Shown piece after piece: positions 7,776 through 8,526 of a DNA stretch of 8,526 nt (position 1 is its first letter; every line of letters begins with the position of its first letter). Location: positions 1-8,526 of the forward strand of contig CAJVYZ010000092.1 in assembly GCA_913009915.1 (NCBI GenBank), read 5' to 3'. Under the pieces are notes generated by a model that was not told where the DNA came from, did no database searches, and saw only the letters and a list, made by a program, of their open reading frames with translations. This DNA is from an uncultured Gemmatimonadota bacterium. GTDB taxonomy: Bacteria; Gemmatimonadota; Gemmatimonadetes; Gemmatimonadales; GWC2-71-9. Made by a program: the position numbers and the translations under genes.

Positions 7776-8011
7776 CACATTTGGGTGGTAAGTGTTACGC
7801 TGGCGTAACGTTTTGGGCGGTATATCTCTCAAAAGGAGACAGTTATCGCATAACCGCGACACCCGGCAGAAATTGCCGCCACGTAAACGTAGCAGCAGGG
7901 TATTGCGAAATAGCGACAGTTCCTCAACGTGTCGGGTGTTGTAGGTTCGTGAAACAGGTTGTAACCCGCGTAGTTATTGGTTTCGCTCGTGGAGCCTGTA
8001 ATAGCTATTGA
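7754..8011 (+). CDS. Possible 85-residue cysteine-containing protein, unknown
   Basis: A frame from GTG with AGGA (7745-7748) five bases before it, ending in TGA that overlaps the -35 of the promoter at 8008. The product (begins MECYDMVTHLGGKCYAGVTF) has seven cysteines and no signal or family motif that I recognise. Its first third is encoded by the tandem GTGTTACG repeats. It overlaps the preceding possible ORF by 22 bp in another frame. Coding status is doubtful. Confidence 0.2.
   Translation: MECYDMVTHLGGKCYAGVTFWAVYLSKGDSYRITATPGRNCRHVNVAAGYCEIATVPQRVGCCRFVKQVVTRVVIGFARGACNSY
7759..7822 (+). repeat. Tandem direct repeat with internal GTTAC-N6-GTAAC palindromes
   Basis: Copy 1 (7759-7790, 32 bp) and copy 2 (7792-7822, 31 bp) share GTGTTACG at the start and TTGGGYGGTA at the end. 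Each contains the palindrome GTTAC-N6-GTAAC. The arms are extended outward in copy 1 (GTGTTAC/GTAACAC) and inward in copy 2 (GTTACGC/GCGTAAC). Symmetry is kept although the flanks diverge, which suggests paired protein-binding sites or iterons. Confidence 0.5.
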
Positions 8012-8036
8012 CATATCTGACACAATGGCGTATTAT
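8008..8036 (+). promoter_or_regulatory. Near-consensus sigma-70 promoter
   Basis: TTGACA (8008-8013) matches the -35 consensus perfectly. After exactly 17 bp comes TATTAT (8031-8036), five of six bases of the -10 consensus. Transcription should start near 8042-8044, only a few bases before the first tRNA-like element, so that element is the probable first product. No other promoter of this quality was seen in the window. Confidence 0.7.
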
Positions 8037-8047
8037 AGGGGTGCAGG

Positions 8048-8104
8048 TACCCCGAGAGGCTAATATGTAGGTGCCGTTCCCGAGTTCGAGTCTTGGGCGG
8101 GGTG
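8048..8104 (+). ncRNA. tRNA-like minihelix 1 (acceptor plus T-arm, no normal D or anticodon arm)
   Basis: TACCCCG (8048-8054) pairs with CGGGGTG (8098-8104), seven pairs with one T-G wobble. Directly stacked on it is a T-arm: CCCGAG (8079-8084), seven-base loop TTCGAGT (8085-8091), CTTGGG (8092-8097). The loop matches the TTCRANT T-loop of tRNAs. Only 24 bases separate the 5' acceptor strand from the T-arm, too few for D and anticodon arms; a weak GGC/GCC pairing is all that is visible there. No CCA follows (CAAAA). It could be a decayed tRNA, a tRNA mimic such as the tRNA-like module of YrlA-type Y RNAs, or a regulatory leader element. The promoter at 8008 points straight at it. Confidence 0.45.
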
Positions 8105-8269
8105 CAAAACAGTACAGTTCCTTGACAATCGAGACCCGTTGCGCGTTTTGCCGTGAGAGATACGGTATATGTTACTATGTAGAGGCGCTCGTTATTGGCG
8201 TCCCGTATGTATCGGCAGAGCGGAAAGTGGTACACGTTAGTGGATCGGCGCGGCGGTTGAAAATATGGC

Positions 8270-8314
8270 AACCCCGACAGGTTATTTTCCCGGGTTCAAG
8301 TCCCGGGCGGGGTT
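8270..8314 (+). ncRNA. tRNA-like minihelix 2
   Basis: AACCCCG (8270-8276) pairs perfectly with CGGGGTT (8308-8314). Stacked on it is CCCGGG (8289-8294), loop TTCAAGT (8295-8301), CCCGGG (8302-8307). Only 12 bases join the two modules, so this is essentially the top half of a tRNA. Compared with the element at 8048, the T-stem A-T pair becomes G-C, the G-T wobble becomes G-C, and the terminal T-G becomes A-T, so pairing is kept while bases change. It lies in the leader of the gene at 8366. No CCA follows. Confidence 0.42.
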
Positions 8315-8318
8315 CAAG

Positions 8319-8343
8319 TGTCTGGCGTGGGCGCCAGGCGACA
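8319..8343 (+). promoter_or_regulatory. Leader hairpin before the 3'-terminal gene
   Basis: CTGGCG (8322-8327), loop TGGG, CGCCAG (8332-8337) is a perfect 6-bp stem. TGTC/GACA at the outer edges (8319-8322 and 8340-8343) offers an alternative, longer pairing. It sits five bases after minihelix 2 and ten bases before the AGAGGAG of the next gene. No U-tract follows, so a role in translation or RNA processing is more likely than termination. Confidence 0.45.
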
Positions 8344-8365
8344 GGTGTAATAAGAGGAGAGAGCG

Positions 8366-8490
8366 ATGAAACTATCAGGACCGGAGAGAGTCGCGATAAA
8401 CAAGCGGCTCACCGCGCTAACCTCGCCGAATTACAGAACGAGGTACTTCGATGAAATCCCGCTCGGAGACATTGCCTCGGCAATCGCTGA
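8366..8490 (+). CDS. Start of an unidentified protein, 3' truncated by adapter
   Basis: ATG at 8366 follows AGAGGAG with six bases between GGAG (8356-8359) and the start, a good ribosome site. The frame is open to the window end, but bases from 8491 are adapter, so only 41 residues are real: they begin MKLSGPERVAINKRLTALTS and continue PNYRTRYFDEIPLGDIASAI. The apparent continuation (DRKSTRLNSSH) is adapter translation. The segment is mildly basic and soluble, with no recognised domain; a phage or plasmid protein is possible. The gene is downstream of both tRNA-like elements and would share their transcript if the 8008 promoter reads through. Confidence 0.6.
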
Positions 8491-8526
8491 AGATCGGAAG
8501 AGCACACGTCTGAACTCCAGTCACAC
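8491..8526 (+). other. Illumina indexed adapter at the contig end, assembly artefact
   Basis: Bases 8491-8524 match the 34-base adapter beginning AGATCGGAAGAGCACACG and ending CTCCAGTCAC, followed by AC, probably the first bases of the index. It marks the physical end of a sequenced insert, not a biological boundary. Confidence 0.97.

Larger units (their letters stand above)
7650..7828. repeat. 11-bp inverted repeat pair enclosing a palindrome cluster
   Basis: GAGATATACCG at 7650-7660 is the exact reverse complement of CGGTATATCTC at 7818-7828. The left arm overlaps the 10-bp palindrome ATACCGGTAT (7655-7664). The 157 bp between the arms hold two TGCCA/TGGCA palindromes, a GGCAG/CTGCC pair and a tandem repeat. 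This could be an operator/iteron region or the ends of a tiny transposable element. No target-site duplication was identified. Confidence 0.45.

Noticed and set aside
7650..7828. CRISPR array or insertion sequence
   Set aside because: Repeats are only doubled and adjacent without spacers, and no transposase or target duplication is present.
8048..8104. Complete tRNA gene
   Set aside because: Only 57 bases, no anticodon arm with a seven-base loop, and no CCA; annotated as tRNA-like instead.
8122..8150. Second promoter from the perfect TTGACA at 8122
   Set aside because: No acceptable -10 lies 16-18 bp downstream (GTTTTG at 17 bp).
8104..8151. Inverted repeat GCAAAAC / GTTTTGC
   Set aside because: Seven base pairs across a 34-base loop can occur by chance, and it would compete with minihelix 1.
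8071..8454. Plus-strand frame of 127 codons
   Set aside because: It runs through both tRNA-like elements and overlaps the better-supported start at 8366 in another frame.

Overview
The window is a chimera of two unrelated pieces of DNA joined through Illumina adapter sequence. Bases 1-6776 are GC-rich and densely coding, and look like a Gram-negative chromosome. The large TonB-dependent receptor, the secreted outer-membrane barrel and the general protein style resemble Gemmatimonadota, but that taxon is an inference. Bases 6777-6834 are an exact copy of the reverse complement of the 58-base Illumina universal adapter, followed by A-runs. Bases 8491-8524 are the other Illumina adapter, the one normally met when read 1 runs through its insert, plus two further bases. 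The stretch between them (about 6860-8490) has different base composition, few or no long genes, and no supported link to the left block.

Left block: (1) the C-terminal 438 residues of the ferrous-iron permease FeoB, cut by the window start; (2) a strong hairpin in the convergent gap; (3) a small secreted beta-barrel protein on the minus strand; (4) a short NTF2/SnoaL-like protein; (5) a 982-residue TonB-dependent outer-membrane receptor with plug, barrel, terminal Phe and an EF-hand-like loop near the C terminus; (6) a secreted DUF4384-like protein with a tyrosine-rich tail, truncated when the sequence enters the adapter. FeoB and the TonB receptor are compatible with metal or nutrient uptake across the two membranes, but they are separated by other genes and the receptor's substrate cannot be read from the sequence.

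Right block: 6835-7583 holds no supported gene. From 7564 onward there is an accessory-element style region (phage or plasmid is a guess). It has two possible small ORFs, a dense cluster of palindromes and a tandem repeat (7650-7828), and a near-consensus sigma-70 promoter (8008-8036). It also has two tRNA-like 'minihelix' elements (8048-8104 and 8270-8314) with matching architecture and compensatory base changes, a hairpin, and the start of a gene with a good ribosome binding site (8366) that is cut by the terminal adapter.

The best candidate for something undescribed is the pair of acceptor-plus-T-arm minihelices lacking normal D and anticodon arms. The most certain observation is the adapter contamination, which means that no neighbourhood argument may cross 6777.
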